Positions 1 to 10,559 of a stretch of 64,000 nt of DNA are shown here, piece by piece. The position numbers were made by a program, and so were the translations under genes. Where the stretch lies: the NCBI GenBank assembly GCA_018697195.1, contig CM031878.1:5133848-5197847 (forward strand). Direction: 5' to 3'. The notes below the pieces were generated by a model. That model was not told the origin of the DNA and did not search any database. It worked only from the letters and a program-made list of their open reading frames with translations. The stretch is from Certhia americana (lineage: Eukaryota; Chordata; Aves; Passeriformes; Certhiidae). Each line of letters starts with the position of its first letter. Within the stretch, counting starts at the first letter, position 1.

Positions 1-2290
1 TCTATGTCAGGAGAAGGAAGGATGGTCTGATGTCAAACTTTGACAATGGTAAACCTGTTATCTCATACTCCTTATGTGCATTAGTTGTGTCTAAGTTCAA
101 ATTAAATGAGACTTAACCATATTTAGTTAAGGAAGTATGTGCACATTCACTTAAGATTCCTAACTTTGTCAGCCCTACTCACTGACAATATGAGACTGAT
201 CAAAACTGCTAGTTTTCATAGTTGTTACACTTACCTGTCACAGCTGTATGTCATGTGGCTTTGATTCTTCTTGCTATTTTTAATATCAGCTCCAAAATCT
301 GAAGTGCAGGGATGGGAACATTCCCTCACCTTGCAGGTATTCCCAGCTTAAATACATTAACATTTATAATTCATTATTCACAGACTGTGAGAGCACAGAC
401 TGCACTTTACGTGGAGTTTCACCTCAGTGAGAGCCCATCTGATCACTCTCAGCTGCACCAGAGTGTCACCTGTCTGTGACAACCCTCGTCAGGCTGTTGA
501 TACCTGCTATCCTGCCTACAGCCACAAAGAGAGCAAAACCTTACTACTGCTATGAAAAGAGAAAAAAACACAGCATATTACTGCTGCTGTAGCTTCACAC
601 TCTGGCTGGATATAGAACTCAGAGTAAAAGTCTTATTCTCTGAGAAGCTAGTGTGAGAACTGCATGATTTCTTTCTCATTTTAATTTTAATGTCATGTCA
701 TTTTGTTTCCCCTCTTCTCAGAAAGAAAACTGTCCCACATACATTTCCAAATTGCAGCTGAGGACAGAATGGACTTCTGACTAAAGAACAGGAAAAGAAA
801 GATGTATCTTTTTTGGTCCTAAATCCCAGCTAAGGGCTTAGAACATATATTTATTATTCAGGAAACAGGAATCCTTGCCATACTCAATATGTCTTTTTTG
901 TTGCCACTATGTCCCCTCTGGCAGAAGACGTAGAAACACAGGAGCCACAGTTTGTATTATGCTTTCTTTTATAGCTTCTAAATGGTTAATAAATGATTAA
1001 TAGAGATTTTGATAAATGGTAAGAGTAGGTTTTGGAGGCTAAAAGGTCAATAGTTGGCTCATAACAATCTATAACACATTTCACTCATGCCCCTCCAGCC
1101 ATCCATTATAGGATTTCTTACATCTGTAGCTTCTAGCAATCATGTTTTAGTTCTTTGTAAACTGTTTATAGGTGGGATCTGAGTAGAAAATGTGCCAGGG
1201 AATTGGGTCCCATTTGCTGAAATGCCTCAGGCCAAGTCCTAAGGAGTTTCTTTGCATGGTACCTAAATATTGATCATTACAGTTTGCAGGCCCTAGGAGC
1301 ACCTTGAGTAGCAAGTAACATATATTGATTTTGGAATTCCAAGTCCCTTTTAAAAAAAAAAAAATAACTTAATTAGGAAGTAACTTAAAGACTTAATTCT
1401 TATTTGTACCATAGGTAGACTAAAGGTGAAAAAAAAATGCATGTGGGAGTCTTAACCTATTAGGAACGTTTTTATTTTTTTTCCTAGGAATGAGCTACTA
1501 CAATGATATTACCCTGGAATCATCATAATTAAAAAAACCCAAAAAATTAAAAAAACCAACCAAACAAAAAAAAGGCAGATAGAAGAGGAATTTTTTTATT
1601 TTCCTTCACACAGAGTATTAGTACTTGGTACATATGAATTTTTTTACTTAGTCACTCTAGCTTGTAGCCCAGGAACTATCAGACATTGTGCAGGAGGAGC
1701 AATATCTTCTCAAAAAGATTACTGAATGAAAGCTTTATTTCCCACTCATACAAATTATTTTCTGTTACCATGCTAGTGTTTTCAGCATTTTTTCCAGCAT
1801 TGATCAGCTCTCTAAAAGAATTTTGCCATTGTCTTTCCAATTTCTTAGGATTGTGTAGGGTCTCTCAAGTTTCTGTTGACTTTCCTCACTTGTAATATAT
1901 TCAAACTTAGAAGAATGTATAAAAATATAATACTACTGAATCCTGTACTTTTGTAGGGACATCCTGTAGTCCAAAAATCTTCAAATCTGAGCCAGTCAGA
2001 GCAAGTTTCTCAGGCTTGATCCAGCTGCTACCTGGTTGTCTCTCAAGGATTTAGTTCTTGCCCCTTCTCTGAGCCCTCCTGATCCAGCACATGACCATCT
2101 GCAGGGAGGAAGAAGAAAATAGCAATAAATGACACACTTGTACGTAACTGGAACTTCCTATGTTGTGACAGGTTGGATTTTTCCCTTGTGTTGTGCACTT
2201 TCTGATTCTTGCCCTTCCCTCCTGTGGGGTCTCCCCAGATCTGTTCTCTTCTGAACACTGATAAACACAGTGCTGTCATCCTCATGTTGC
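1..2290. other. Single-copy intergenic stretch
   Basis: I see no gene here. The sequence is AT-rich with short homopolymer and A/C-rich runs (for example about 1350-1365 and 1528-1575). No splice-like exon, RNA gene or recognisable transposon was found. A 69-codon ORF at 1686-1895 has no recognisable domain and is of chance length. Confidence 0.6.
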
Positions 2291-2294
2291 CCAC

Positions 2295-2610
2295 AGTGTG
2301 ATCCAGCCTCTGGCCCACCCTGGGGGGTCTCCTTTGGACTTGTTCGAGCCTCTCCACATCTTACCTGTCTGGAGTTCACAGAGCTGGACATAGCAAATCT
2401 CTTGACAGGGTTTCAGGTGGGTCAAATAGAGGGGAAAAAAAACATTTCCCAGGAGATGCTGGTTGTGTTGTTGCTCATGTAACTCATGATGGGTCTGACC
2501 CTTTTGCTGCAAGGAGAATTGCTGACTTCTGCTCAACTTGTTTTCCACCAAGAACCAGCATTTTTTGCTGTCAAGCTGCTTTCTGCCTGGCTCACCCTCA
2601 ACAATGGCTG
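2295..2610 (-). repeat. Degraded CR1 LINE fragment, antisense
   Basis: On the minus strand this resembles the CR1 region from the late reverse transcriptase into the 3' part. Read on the plus strand, antisense CR1 phrases appear in order: a cysteine/arginine-rich stretch near 2340-2360, 'cagagctggacatag' near 2379, and 'gctcaacttgttttccacca' near 2531-2550. It is diverged and contains indels, so no open frame survives. The 5' limit is soft, and sequence back to about 2200 may belong to it. Confidence 0.7.
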
Positions 2611-2739
2611 ATTGAGAGAGTATCTTTTTTTTTTCTAATGTTTGCAATTTGAGAAATTAAAACAGGTGCAACAATTGTCCTAGTGCAGTAGCTTATGTTT
2701 TCAGATATTTTTCCAATCCACAATAAAATAATCTTTAAC

Positions 2740-2880
2740 CTTTCTTTTTTTTTTAATTTTTTTTTTAATAATGATAACTTCATTCAACAGAAAAAATTTA
2801 AAAAAAAACACAAACAAACAACCAACAAACAAACAAAAATAAAAACTAAAAAAAACCCCCCAAAAAATAAAAAGAAACCA
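2740..2880. repeat. A/T homopolymer and A/C-rich tract
   Basis: Poly-T at about 2740-2766 is followed by an AAAC/AAAT/ACC mosaic at 2797-2880. It is low complexity. The ORFs across it are lysine- or asparagine-rich products of the repeat. Confidence 0.85.
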
Positions 2881-3024
2881 CAGAATTTTATCTATGAAAT
2901 AAAAAAGACTAAAAAGACTCTAAAAGGAAAATCCTTTTCTAGAGGCAAGAGAATTTCACACAGCTTGTGAACATATTTTTTTCCCTGCACAAAGAAGTAC
3001 AGATTGTTTTGGTTTTGTTTTCGG

Positions 3025-3151
3025 TTATTTATTTTTTCAGATGTTTTTTTTTTTAAGTGGGAAAGATTGCTTACTACAATTTTCTTTTTCTACATTCTAA
3101 GAGGGAAAAAATTCCAGAGTGGGAAAAAAAAACATCTGAAGAAATAAATAA
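3025..3151. repeat. Foldback (inverted repeat) of about 127 bp
   Basis: The left arm at 3025-3052 and the right arm at 3124-3151 are reverse complements over 28 positions with one mismatch. They are separated by 71 bases. The arms contain the non-simple core CAGATG/CATCTG flanked by T/A runs and TTATTTATT. It could be a tiny MITE-like element or a locally formed hairpin. No target-site duplication is evident. Confidence 0.7.
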
Positions 3152-3398
3152 TATTAATATAGCCTCATGCGCTTCAATTTTTTTTTTTTTTTTCTCTCTG
3201 TAGTAAAAAATACACTGAGATAGCTTCAAGGTTAAAAAAAATATCAACCTGAGAGCTCCACTGCCTGAACTACTGTAGGGTTAGGGTTAGTTAGCTGCTC
3301 AATATCTAAAGCCAACTGAAAGATACGTGAGCTGTAAAGATAACTGAAGGTCATTACTGCAGGTACACAAAAAGAACTCAAAAGTGGAAGAATTGCAG

Positions 3399-3414
3399 TA
3401 TATATATATATATA
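3399..3414. repeat. (TA)n microsatellite
   Basis: A short run of alternating TA dinucleotides, about eight copies, in otherwise single-copy sequence. Confidence 0.85.
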
Positions 3415-3914
3415 TCCAAGATAGTCATTCTTGTTAACTGCACTTCTGAAACTTTATTTAGGTCCTTGTTAGATTAAAAATGGAGATTTCAATTTCAACA
3501 ATAGGAAAAAGGCAAAAAAAGAAACCAATACCCTGCTTTATGGATGCCTCTTAGTTGGCCCACTAGCTGTTATACCTTGCCACAGTATTAATAAACTATC
3601 ATGTATCATAGGACAGAAAATGTGAGTTGGTATTATTCAGCCTCTCAAATACTTCAAATATAAGCATTTTTTCTCAACACATATAATAACTGCATCAGAA
3701 GTTAATTTTAGTAATCACACTTTGTTTGTTTTTAGACAAAGAGGAGTTTTTCTGATTTGATAATGTGTAATACTTCTCTAAACTGTCTCAGAGTTAATGG
3801 AAAGCTGTTGTTCTATGTGTTGTTTTTTGTTTTGCTTTATTTTCTTTTTTAATACATGGATGTTCTGGAGATATTGTAATTTTGAGATGTATTTTAGAGT
3901 AATTTCAGTACTTG

Positions 3915-4200
3915 GTCCTTTAAGAAACATTAAAAAGTTGAGAAATGGAAAAGAGCTTACGGTTATTAAATACGCAGAGGATCTGCAAGCACTTTAAACT
4001 ACAAGATTAGAATGCAAAATGATCTTGACAAATTGGATAAGTGGCCTAGAAAAATATGATGCAGTTTGAAAAGGACATATGCATTTAAAAATAACTAACT
4101 GCTCAAATACAAGTGAAGAACCAGTGATCAGGTAAAATTTCTGAATAAAATAGATTTCATAGTTTTTTTTGTGAATCACATTTCCAACATGACTCAACAG
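3915..4200 (+). repeat. Ancient CR1-type LINE fragment
   Basis: The stretch around 4005-4120 follows the order seen in old CR1 copies just after the reverse-transcriptase catalytic region. It reads 'atgatcttgacaaattgg', then a 'agtgg' tryptophan-like step, then 'aaggacatatgcat', then a stretch ending in 'caaatacaag'. It is heavily diverged and has no usable frame. The extent is approximate. Confidence 0.55.
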
Positions 4201-4813
4201 TTACAGATTTAGATTAAAAAATGAGCAAAAAACCCCACCAGAAGATTAGCATGTATATATAAAACTGCCTCATTCAAAATGCACAGGTAATATTTCAGTT
4301 TTTCTTGCTATTGGCAGTTTTCCAAGTATTTCAACTGTGTTGAAACCTCAAATTTGAAGAAATAAATGCATCAAGTCCCAGAGGAGATGACCTGTCAGAT
4401 GCCTAGAAAAATGAATTAAGGAAAAAAAAAAAATACTATTGTTTATTGTAGCAAGAAAATGAGAAGACACACTTTGGATATGTACAGAAAATGTCAGTGC
4501 AAAGGTAAATGTAAAACTTGCTTTCCCTGTCTGGCCCAAGAAAAACATTGCACTCTGACAGATTTTATTCAGATTCTCTAAGGTCCATACAAGTCAGTAA
4601 GTCCAAGGCTAAACAGACATCTGCAGATCTGTTGATCCTGTTTTAGGGGAGGGGGGAAGACTAGATGGATGCCCTGTGATGATCCTCATCATCAATGATA
4701 CTATAAATCAGAGGACTAGCTAAAGAGAATATAAAAGGTGAGGAAATGGTATCAAAATTAATTTCTCAGACAGGGAAAGATATGCTTTTTAATTACTCTT
4801 AGAATTTATTACC
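4201..4813. other. Single-copy intergenic stretch
   Basis: No gene, RNA or repeat family is recognised. Short A-runs occur near 4420. The minus-strand ORF at 4348-4548 is unremarkable. Confidence 0.5.
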
Positions 4814-5220
4814 ACTTAGTGCAGCAGGGTGGGGGGTTTCCCCACGACCTCTGGTCTGGTTTGGCCAGGTAGAGCATGGCTAAAGACAAGATGGGTACAA
4901 TAGATGTCCCAGAGATATCCTTTAATCCATGGGAGTGACCACGCGCTCTCTAGGCAGCACCAGAGACCACAAGGCTTTGAGCTGTTTCCAGAGAGCACAA
5001 GGTTTGAGGGCAAGCTTCCAAAGATGAGGCTGACCTGGCAGGATTTACCTGTAGGGTTTACCTGGGGTAAGTGTCCAATGGTGGCTATAGAGCAGGAGCT
5101 TGACCTTGTAAATCTAAGGTCCCAGCACCCCGCTTCCCAAGGTTTCATGTTTATTTCTCCGTGTAGGAAACCTGGACTAAGCTTTGATTTATCCCAGCTA
5201 ATTCAGTTGCTACAACTTAG
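4814..5220. mobile_element. Solo LTR (395 bp) with perfect 6-bp target-site duplication
   Basis: The element runs 4820-5214. It begins TGCAGCA and ends TGCTACA, so it has TG...CA termini and a near-perfect 7-bp terminal inverted repeat. It is bounded by identical ACTTAG at 4814-4819 and 5215-5220. A 6-bp duplication is typical of ERVK-like (class II) retroviral integration. No internal retroviral sequence or second LTR is present, so it is a solo LTR left by recombination. Transcriptional orientation is uncertain: on the minus strand there is an ATTAAA-type signal near 4920. The 167-aa and 110-aa ORFs across it are not genes. Confidence 0.8.
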
Positions 5221-5499
5221 GAGTAACAAAAAGAAAACAAAAGAAACCTCATATTTTGAAAGTTCCATACAAAATTTTGTAGGGAAGGATACAAAAGTAC
5301 TCTCCTTTGTCTGGAGAAAATTAATTCTTGATTTTCTTCTCATGTTCCATTTCTGCAGTGTTTTTCAGGTGCAAAGAAGGGCATTCAGATTTCATTTCCT
5401 TTCCTGAAACAACAGCAGTGCAGAAAGGACATAGATCTTTTCTGGGTTTTTTGAAAAACAAGTTAATGGAGACCTGTGTAAGAATTTTAGTGTTGATGG

Positions 5500-5625
5500 T
5501 AATTTTTTTTTTTGTGCTTTTTTAGTTTTGTTTTGGGGTTTTGGGGTTGTGGGGTTTTTTTGTTTGTTTGTTCTTTGCTTGTTTGTTTGTTTTTTGGTTG
5601 GTTGGTTGGTTGGTTGGTTGTGATT
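5500..5625. repeat. T/G-rich low-complexity tract with (GGTT)n
   Basis: Poly-T is followed by three GGGG runs at 5535-5538, 5543-5546 and 5551-5554, then GTTT repeats and about six GGTT units around 5596-5620. The opposite strand is A/C-rich. Confidence 0.85.
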
Positions 5626-5811
5626 TTTACTAAAACTTGGGCTTGTATCTGTGTCTCTTTGGGTCTCTGTGTGTGCAAAACTAGTGAAAGTCTTTATGGT
5701 GAATATTTAGGCAACAGGGACACAAACTGATCTTTGTTCTCCTTTTCAAACTGCAGTTGGGTTGAATCGTTCACACGATTTCTTCACATGCATGATTTTG
5801 GTTGGCATGTC

Positions 5812-5933
5812 TCACTCTGGGAGCTGTTGAAAAACACCTGGAGGACAACGCAGGCATGGACCACAGCCAGCAGAGCTTCATGAGAAGAAAGACTTTCTCG
5901 TAAGATCTGATATCTATCTATGACATGGTAACC
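5812..5933 (+). repeat. CR1 LINE, 5' segment of a split copy
   Basis: This matches the CR1 reverse-transcriptase region in order: 'gggagctgttgaaaaacac', 'ctggaggacaacgcag', 'cacagccagcagagcttcat', and 'tctatgacatggtaacc'. The next expected CR1 sequence resumes at 6693, so 5934-6692 is an insertion. The copy is 5'-truncated here at about 5812. Frameshifts and stops disrupt the reading frame. Confidence 0.75.
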
Positions 5934-6692
5934 TCTCGGAATTAGAAAAATTTTTTTTTTTTTTTTGTTTTCTGTCTCTGCTGGCTGGCTGTTTTTCTTC
6001 TCTGTCCAAGAATGTAAATAGTTTTGCTTTCACCAGCCAGAGATCTTGAAGGAAAGGGCAGTGAGGCTTTCTTGTTTTTCTCTTCATACTTTATTTTTTC
6101 TTATCATTTCAAAGCACAAAATGCAAAATGCTAAAGCTAACTACCTAATGCTCAACTACCTACTACAAAATACTAAAAGCCTAATGTCTAATGTCTAATG
6201 TTCAATACTAAAATACTCTCTACAAAGTGCAAAAAGTTTAATGTTCTAAATGTTCCCACCCTCAGGGTGGCGTGGATATTTATACTACATTCTACATAAT
6301 CAGTATTTATAATTCTACTCCAATAACAATTATCTCTGTTAGAAGGTTAGACTCTACTCTAAGCCAACTATATTATGCCACCTCACTGCAGAAGATGGAG
6401 GCAAGGAAGAAGAAGGAAGAAACCCAAAAGCCATGTGCTTCCTCCATCTTGTCTTCACCTGCTTACCATCCTAAACCCCCATATATCTAAAATTCTCACC
6501 CTGTGATAAAACTATTCTACCCTGTGATAAAACACTATTCTACTATTTAATACACACTCTTGAAAACTCTGCTTCACTTCAGAGCTTAAAAGCCCTTTTC
6601 CCATGAACTAAGGTTAAAACCACTGTTTGACAGAGATTCTAAAATCTCTTAAACATGCAAAGAGAAATTACTCATAATTCCAGACTCCAACA
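5934..6692 (-). mobile_element. Solo LTR inserted in a CR1, 6-bp target-site duplication GTAACC
   Basis: Read on the minus strand the LTR begins TGTTGGAGTC at 6692. It has a TATA-like box at 6274-6287 (TAGTATAAATATCC) and an AATAAA polyadenylation signal at 6090-6095. It ends ...TTCCGAGA at 5934. The duplicated host bases GTAACC lie at 5928-5933 and 6693-6698. The terminal CA appears mutated to GA. The spacing of TATA to AATAAA (about 180 bp) and the 6-bp duplication fit an ERVK-like LTR. A short tandem (CTAATGT)3 lies in the presumed R region at 6181-6201. No internal viral genes are present. Confidence 0.75.
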
Positions 6693-7750
6693 GTAACCCA
6701 CCCAGCTGACCTAGGAAACCATTACATGTAGTATTTTTGGATTTTAGTAAAGCTTTTGATATTGTCTGTCTCGGTGTTGTATTGAGCAAAATGTCCAGTA
6801 CATGGCTGGAAAATCATGTGGTTTTCCAATAACAATGGGTGAGAAACTGGCTCATGTGTCAGACACAAAAAGTTATAGTGAGCAGGGTGAGATCAGATCG
6901 GTGACCTGTCACTAGTGGGGTTCCACAAGGCTCCATGCTCAGCCCATTTCAATTCAATATCTTCATTAGGAACTTGGAGGTCTCAAGGAATACTAATTAA
7001 GCTTGCCAAAAGCATAAACCTGGGAGGAGATGTTGACTATTGAAGACAGAAAGGCCCTGCATAGTGACCTTGACTGATGGGGAATCGGCAACCCATATCA
7101 AGTTTAAGAATAGAGCAAGTGCCAGATTCTACACTTAGGATGGGGAAACTCTGGTTATGTGTGTAGGCTGGGGAACAAGGGACTGGGGAGTAGAGCTGGG
7201 GAAATGGATCTGGGGGTCCTGATCGATGGCCAGCAGTGCCCTGGCAGTCAGGAGGGACATCCCTGTCCTGAGGGCATCAGGCACAGCATTGCCAGCCAGG
7301 CAAGGGAGGGGATTGTCCTGCTCTGCTCTGGAGTGGCCTCACCTTGAGCACTGGAGCAGTTTTGGGTGCCAAAATATTAAAAATATATTAAGCCTTTAGA
7401 TAGTGTCCAAAGGAGGGCTACATGATGGGGAATGGCCTGGAAGGGAAGACTTATGGGAATGACTGAGGTCACTTGGTCAGTTCAGCCTGGAGAAGAAAAA
7501 AACTGAGGGGAGACCTCACAGGGGTCTTCAAAATGAGGAAAAGAGGCAGACACTGATCACTTCTCTGCAATGACCAGTGACAGGACATGAGAAAATGGGA
7601 TAGAGAGGAGAGGATTAATTTGGATTTCAGGAAAAGGTTCTTCCTCCAGTGGGTTGTTAGGAACTGGAATAGGTTCCCCAGGGCAGTGGTCACAGCACCA
7701 AGCCTGGCAGAGTTGAAGGAGTGTTTGGAAAATTCTCTCAGGCACAAGAT
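6693..7750 (+). repeat. CR1 LINE, main segment of a split copy
   Basis: This continues the CR1 interrupted at 5933. Translation near 6735-6765 reads FLDFSKAFDIV, the conserved reverse-transcriptase motif of CR1. It is followed by typical CR1 phrases: 'gacctgtcactagtggggtt' near 6903, 'gggcatcaggcacagcattg' near 7273, and 'ggcagtggtcacagcaccaa' near 7682. It lacks an intact frame. The last 3' part reappears at about 8030. Copies of this kind are non-autonomous relics. Confidence 0.9.
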
Positions 7751-7754
7751 GGGA

Positions 7755-7915
7755 TATAGAATAGAATAGAATAGAATAGAATAGAATAGAATAGAATAGN
7801 NNNNNNNNNTAGAATAGAATAGAATAGAATAGAATAGAATAGAATAGAATAGAATACAATACAATACAATACAATACAATACAATACAATACAATAGAAT
7901 AGAATAGAATAGAAT
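7755..7915 (+). repeat. Compound pentamer microsatellite (AGAAT)n(ACAAT)8(AGAAT)4
   Basis: AGAAT repeats run from 7755 to 7799 and, after a 10-N gap, from 7810 to 7855. Eight ACAAT units follow at 7856-7895 and four more AGAAT units at 7896-7915. The unit resembles the CR1 tail (ATTCTATG-type on the other strand), from which the array probably expanded. ORFs reading YSILF or YCIVL come from this repeat. Confidence 0.95.
7800..7809. other. Assembly gap, 10 N
   Basis: Ten N bases lie inside the AGAAT array, so the true repeat length is unknown. Confidence 0.99.
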
Positions 7916-8029
7916 TAGTTGGAAGGGACGCATCTGGATAACAGAGTGAAACTCCTGGCCCTATGCAGGATACTCAAATAATAACATCATGGGCCTGAGA
8001 GCATTGTCCAAATACTTCTTGAACTCAGA
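7916..8029 (-). repeat. CR1 LINE 3' tail in antisense orientation
   Basis: The plus-strand order is 'ttagttggaagggac', 'actcctggccctatgcagga', 'cctgagagcattgtccaaat', and 'cttcttgaactc'. This is the reverse complement of a CR1 3' end. It lies between the two pieces of the sense CR1 and shares the pentamer array as its tail. Confidence 0.75.
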
Positions 8030-8107
8030 TTCTTGGAGTATCTTGTCTGGGCTCTGATCCTGATGGATCCCTCCCAACTCAGCTTATTCTATCTTTCTGT
8101 GATTCTA
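8030..8107 (+). repeat. CR1 LINE 3' tail, sense
   Basis: 'tgatggatccctcccaactc' at about 8061 is followed by 'ttctatctttctgtgattct'. This is the expected 3' end of the CR1 whose body stops at about 7750. It supports insertion of the antisense CR1 and array into that copy. Confidence 0.7.
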
Positions 8108-9621
8108 AGTCTCAAGCAGATTAAGAAATACTGATTTTCTGTGTGTGATTAAAGAGATTAGCAATTATCAAGTTGTTCTCACTCCATCAGTAGTCCAGTT
8201 TCTCTAACAGTTCACTGAGTAGATGAAATCAAGGGCATATGGCTTGGAGTGTTGAGTTGACAACTCCATTGACATAATTCACTATTTTGACCTTTGGAAC
8301 ACTTGTTATTCTGGAAATAGCAAAACACGACATTCATTATGAGATTCATTTTTGGTTGACATGTAACCAAAATTCTTATTCCATATTTCATAAGGTTGTT
8401 TTTTGGTTTTTGGGTTGGTTTTTTTTTTTGAATGTGTGTCTCATGCCTAGAATAACTGAAAGAGCTTTACTAAACCATTGAAGGGATTTTTGGCATTTTA
8501 GTTAAAATTTGAAATAGCTACCAACACATAGAAGTAAGGCTATGTATATGATTGCATTTTTCACAAAACAAAATCTTATTTTTCAGCTACCCTAACTTTA
8601 GCTTCTTTGACTTACAAAAAAAGGGGTTGTTTTTCTGACTAGCCATGCAAACATCTGTAACAGATTGATCACTTTTATCTCATGCAGGGTCAGTAACCAG
8701 ATCTCAATCATACTCTTTTTCCTATAATATCTGTCCAAAATCACAGAAAAGCTGCACAACTAGAGCTGAGCCTTCAGAGGAAACAACAGAGAAAATCCAG
8801 ATGGAAACCACAGTGGCCAGGTATTATCATAGCTGATGTGATTTTTTTTTTTTTTTGATACATGAGCTGAATTCAGAAATTAGATAAAAAAGAAAAGAAG
8901 ACAGTTGAAACAACCAAGATAACACATGAAACTAGTGGCAGAGGTGGAGAATCAAATCTTGATATTCCTGTCTGATGTTGCACCTTTCATAATTAAGCAA
9001 ATTCTAAGAAGTGATGTACAAAAGAATTACTTAAAAGATGTTCCAGAAATGAGAGACATATACAAGAGTACTAGGAACAGTTCCCTTTTTTTTTTTTTTT
9101 TTTTAATACATCAAGATATAAGTAAGAAATATCCCATCAAATTGGACATGAATCAGCAGTCTTATTGGCAGTTTTAGGAAATTCTCACAGAAATTAGAAC
9201 TGGCCTAAAAATAGAATGTCCATGAAGAAATTATATTTTTTAAGTCTCTATTTGGAAACACACGAAAAAATTCAAACTAATGAGAATATTACAGAAGGAA
9301 AAACTTTTGAGATCTGTCCATTTGAAAGATTAAAATGCAAAATGCATTATTTTCAATCCAAATGCAAGAGATCATTGATCATTTTTACTTCATAAAATCC
9401 TCAGTTAAATTAATTCTCAGTATATTCCATCAGCTTTCACTATCTTCCTTTCCTGAATGACACCAAACTGAGAGGTGGAAAAGAGGAAATTACACTGATG
9501 GCATTCTGTTAAAAAGAAAAAAAAAAAAAAAAAAAGAAAGAACACGTTGTTTGCATTTGTTTGTTTGTGTATTTGTGGGGGTTTTTTTTGCTTGTTTGTT
9601 TTGTTTAAGGGGATAGAGTAA
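8108..9621. other. Single-copy intergenic stretch
   Basis: No gene or known repeat is recognised. It contains poly-T runs near 8840-8853 and 9087-9104, poly-A at 9513-9534 and a G/T tract at 9555-9605. An 83-codon ORF at 8926-9177 runs into poly-T and is not credible as a gene. Confidence 0.5.
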
Positions 9622-9765
9622 AATCATAGACATATAGAGTGATTTGTGTTGGAAAGGATTCTATAAATTCTTTAGTTCCAACCTCCTTGCCATGGGCAGG
9701 GACAACTTCCACTACATCAGCTTGCTCCAAGTCCCATCCAATCTGGCCTTGAACACTTGAAAATC
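9622..9765 (-). repeat. CR1 LINE 3' end, antisense
   Basis: The plus-strand sequence begins with a diverged 'aatcatagacatatagagtg', then 'ttggaaaggattctataaat', 'gccatgggcagggacaactt', 'gctccaagtcccatccaatc' and 'tggccttgaacacttgaaaa'. This is the classic reverse complement of the last 140 bases of avian CR1. Confidence 0.9.
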
Positions 9766-10520
9766 AAGCATATTTACTAACAATATTATCTTTGTTGTAA
9801 AAATGGACATAAGAACCCTGTTTACAGAAATTTCAGTCTAAGTATTTTTTTTGTTTTTTGTTCCTACCAAAAACTACATTTAAAATGTTTAATATTCTTC
9901 CTTTTATTTTTTTTGTCACATAAACTTAAAAACAAAACAATAATTTCCTTGAGCAATAAACAATGGATGTTCAACTGCAAAAGTGTAGTGAAGTAAGTGA
10001 AGCTTCACTGCTTTACACCTCCTGAAGGATTAGATTAGTATAAAAAGTCAAAGGAATTACACATTTATCACATTCCTCTGCTGTTTCATGTATCACACCA
10101 TAGTTTGCTATTGCAACGGAAGTTAGCAAAGAATGGGTAAGGTAGATAAAAGCTTATTAGTTAATACATTCATGTCTTTATAGAAGTGGCATACAGAATG
10201 GAAAGAAAAAGAAATGTCCTGCCCATGGTGAAATCTGCCATACAGTACAAGAAATATCAGAGTTCCCAATGTACCATATGGAAAGCTCTCTGCAAGACAG
10301 CGTCTCTGTTCTACTAGAGACCACTGTAGAGAAGAGATGAATTTTACATTTTTCATTAGTGTACAGCTTAGACAGCTGAACTCTATTATAATGTCTTCAG
10401 GAAGTATCTGATCCATTCTATTATCACTATGACAAAGAGAAAGAATTGCTTATGATTTCAGAAAGGTCACACTAAACTGATGTTCTGCCTGTATGTGCTC
10501 TAGCTATGATGGTGATAATA

Positions 10521-10559
<39 letters not shown>

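Noticed and set aside
3276..3292. TAGGGTTAGGGTTAG, interstitial telomere-like repeat
   Set aside because: Barely two units. Too short to distinguish from chance.
4904..5407. 167-codon plus-strand ORF
   Set aside because: Most of it lies inside the solo LTR at 4820-5214 and runs out into flanking DNA. No protein family is recognisable.
7557..7933. ORFs with YSILFYSILF repeats
   Set aside because: Translation of the GAATA/CAATA microsatellite.
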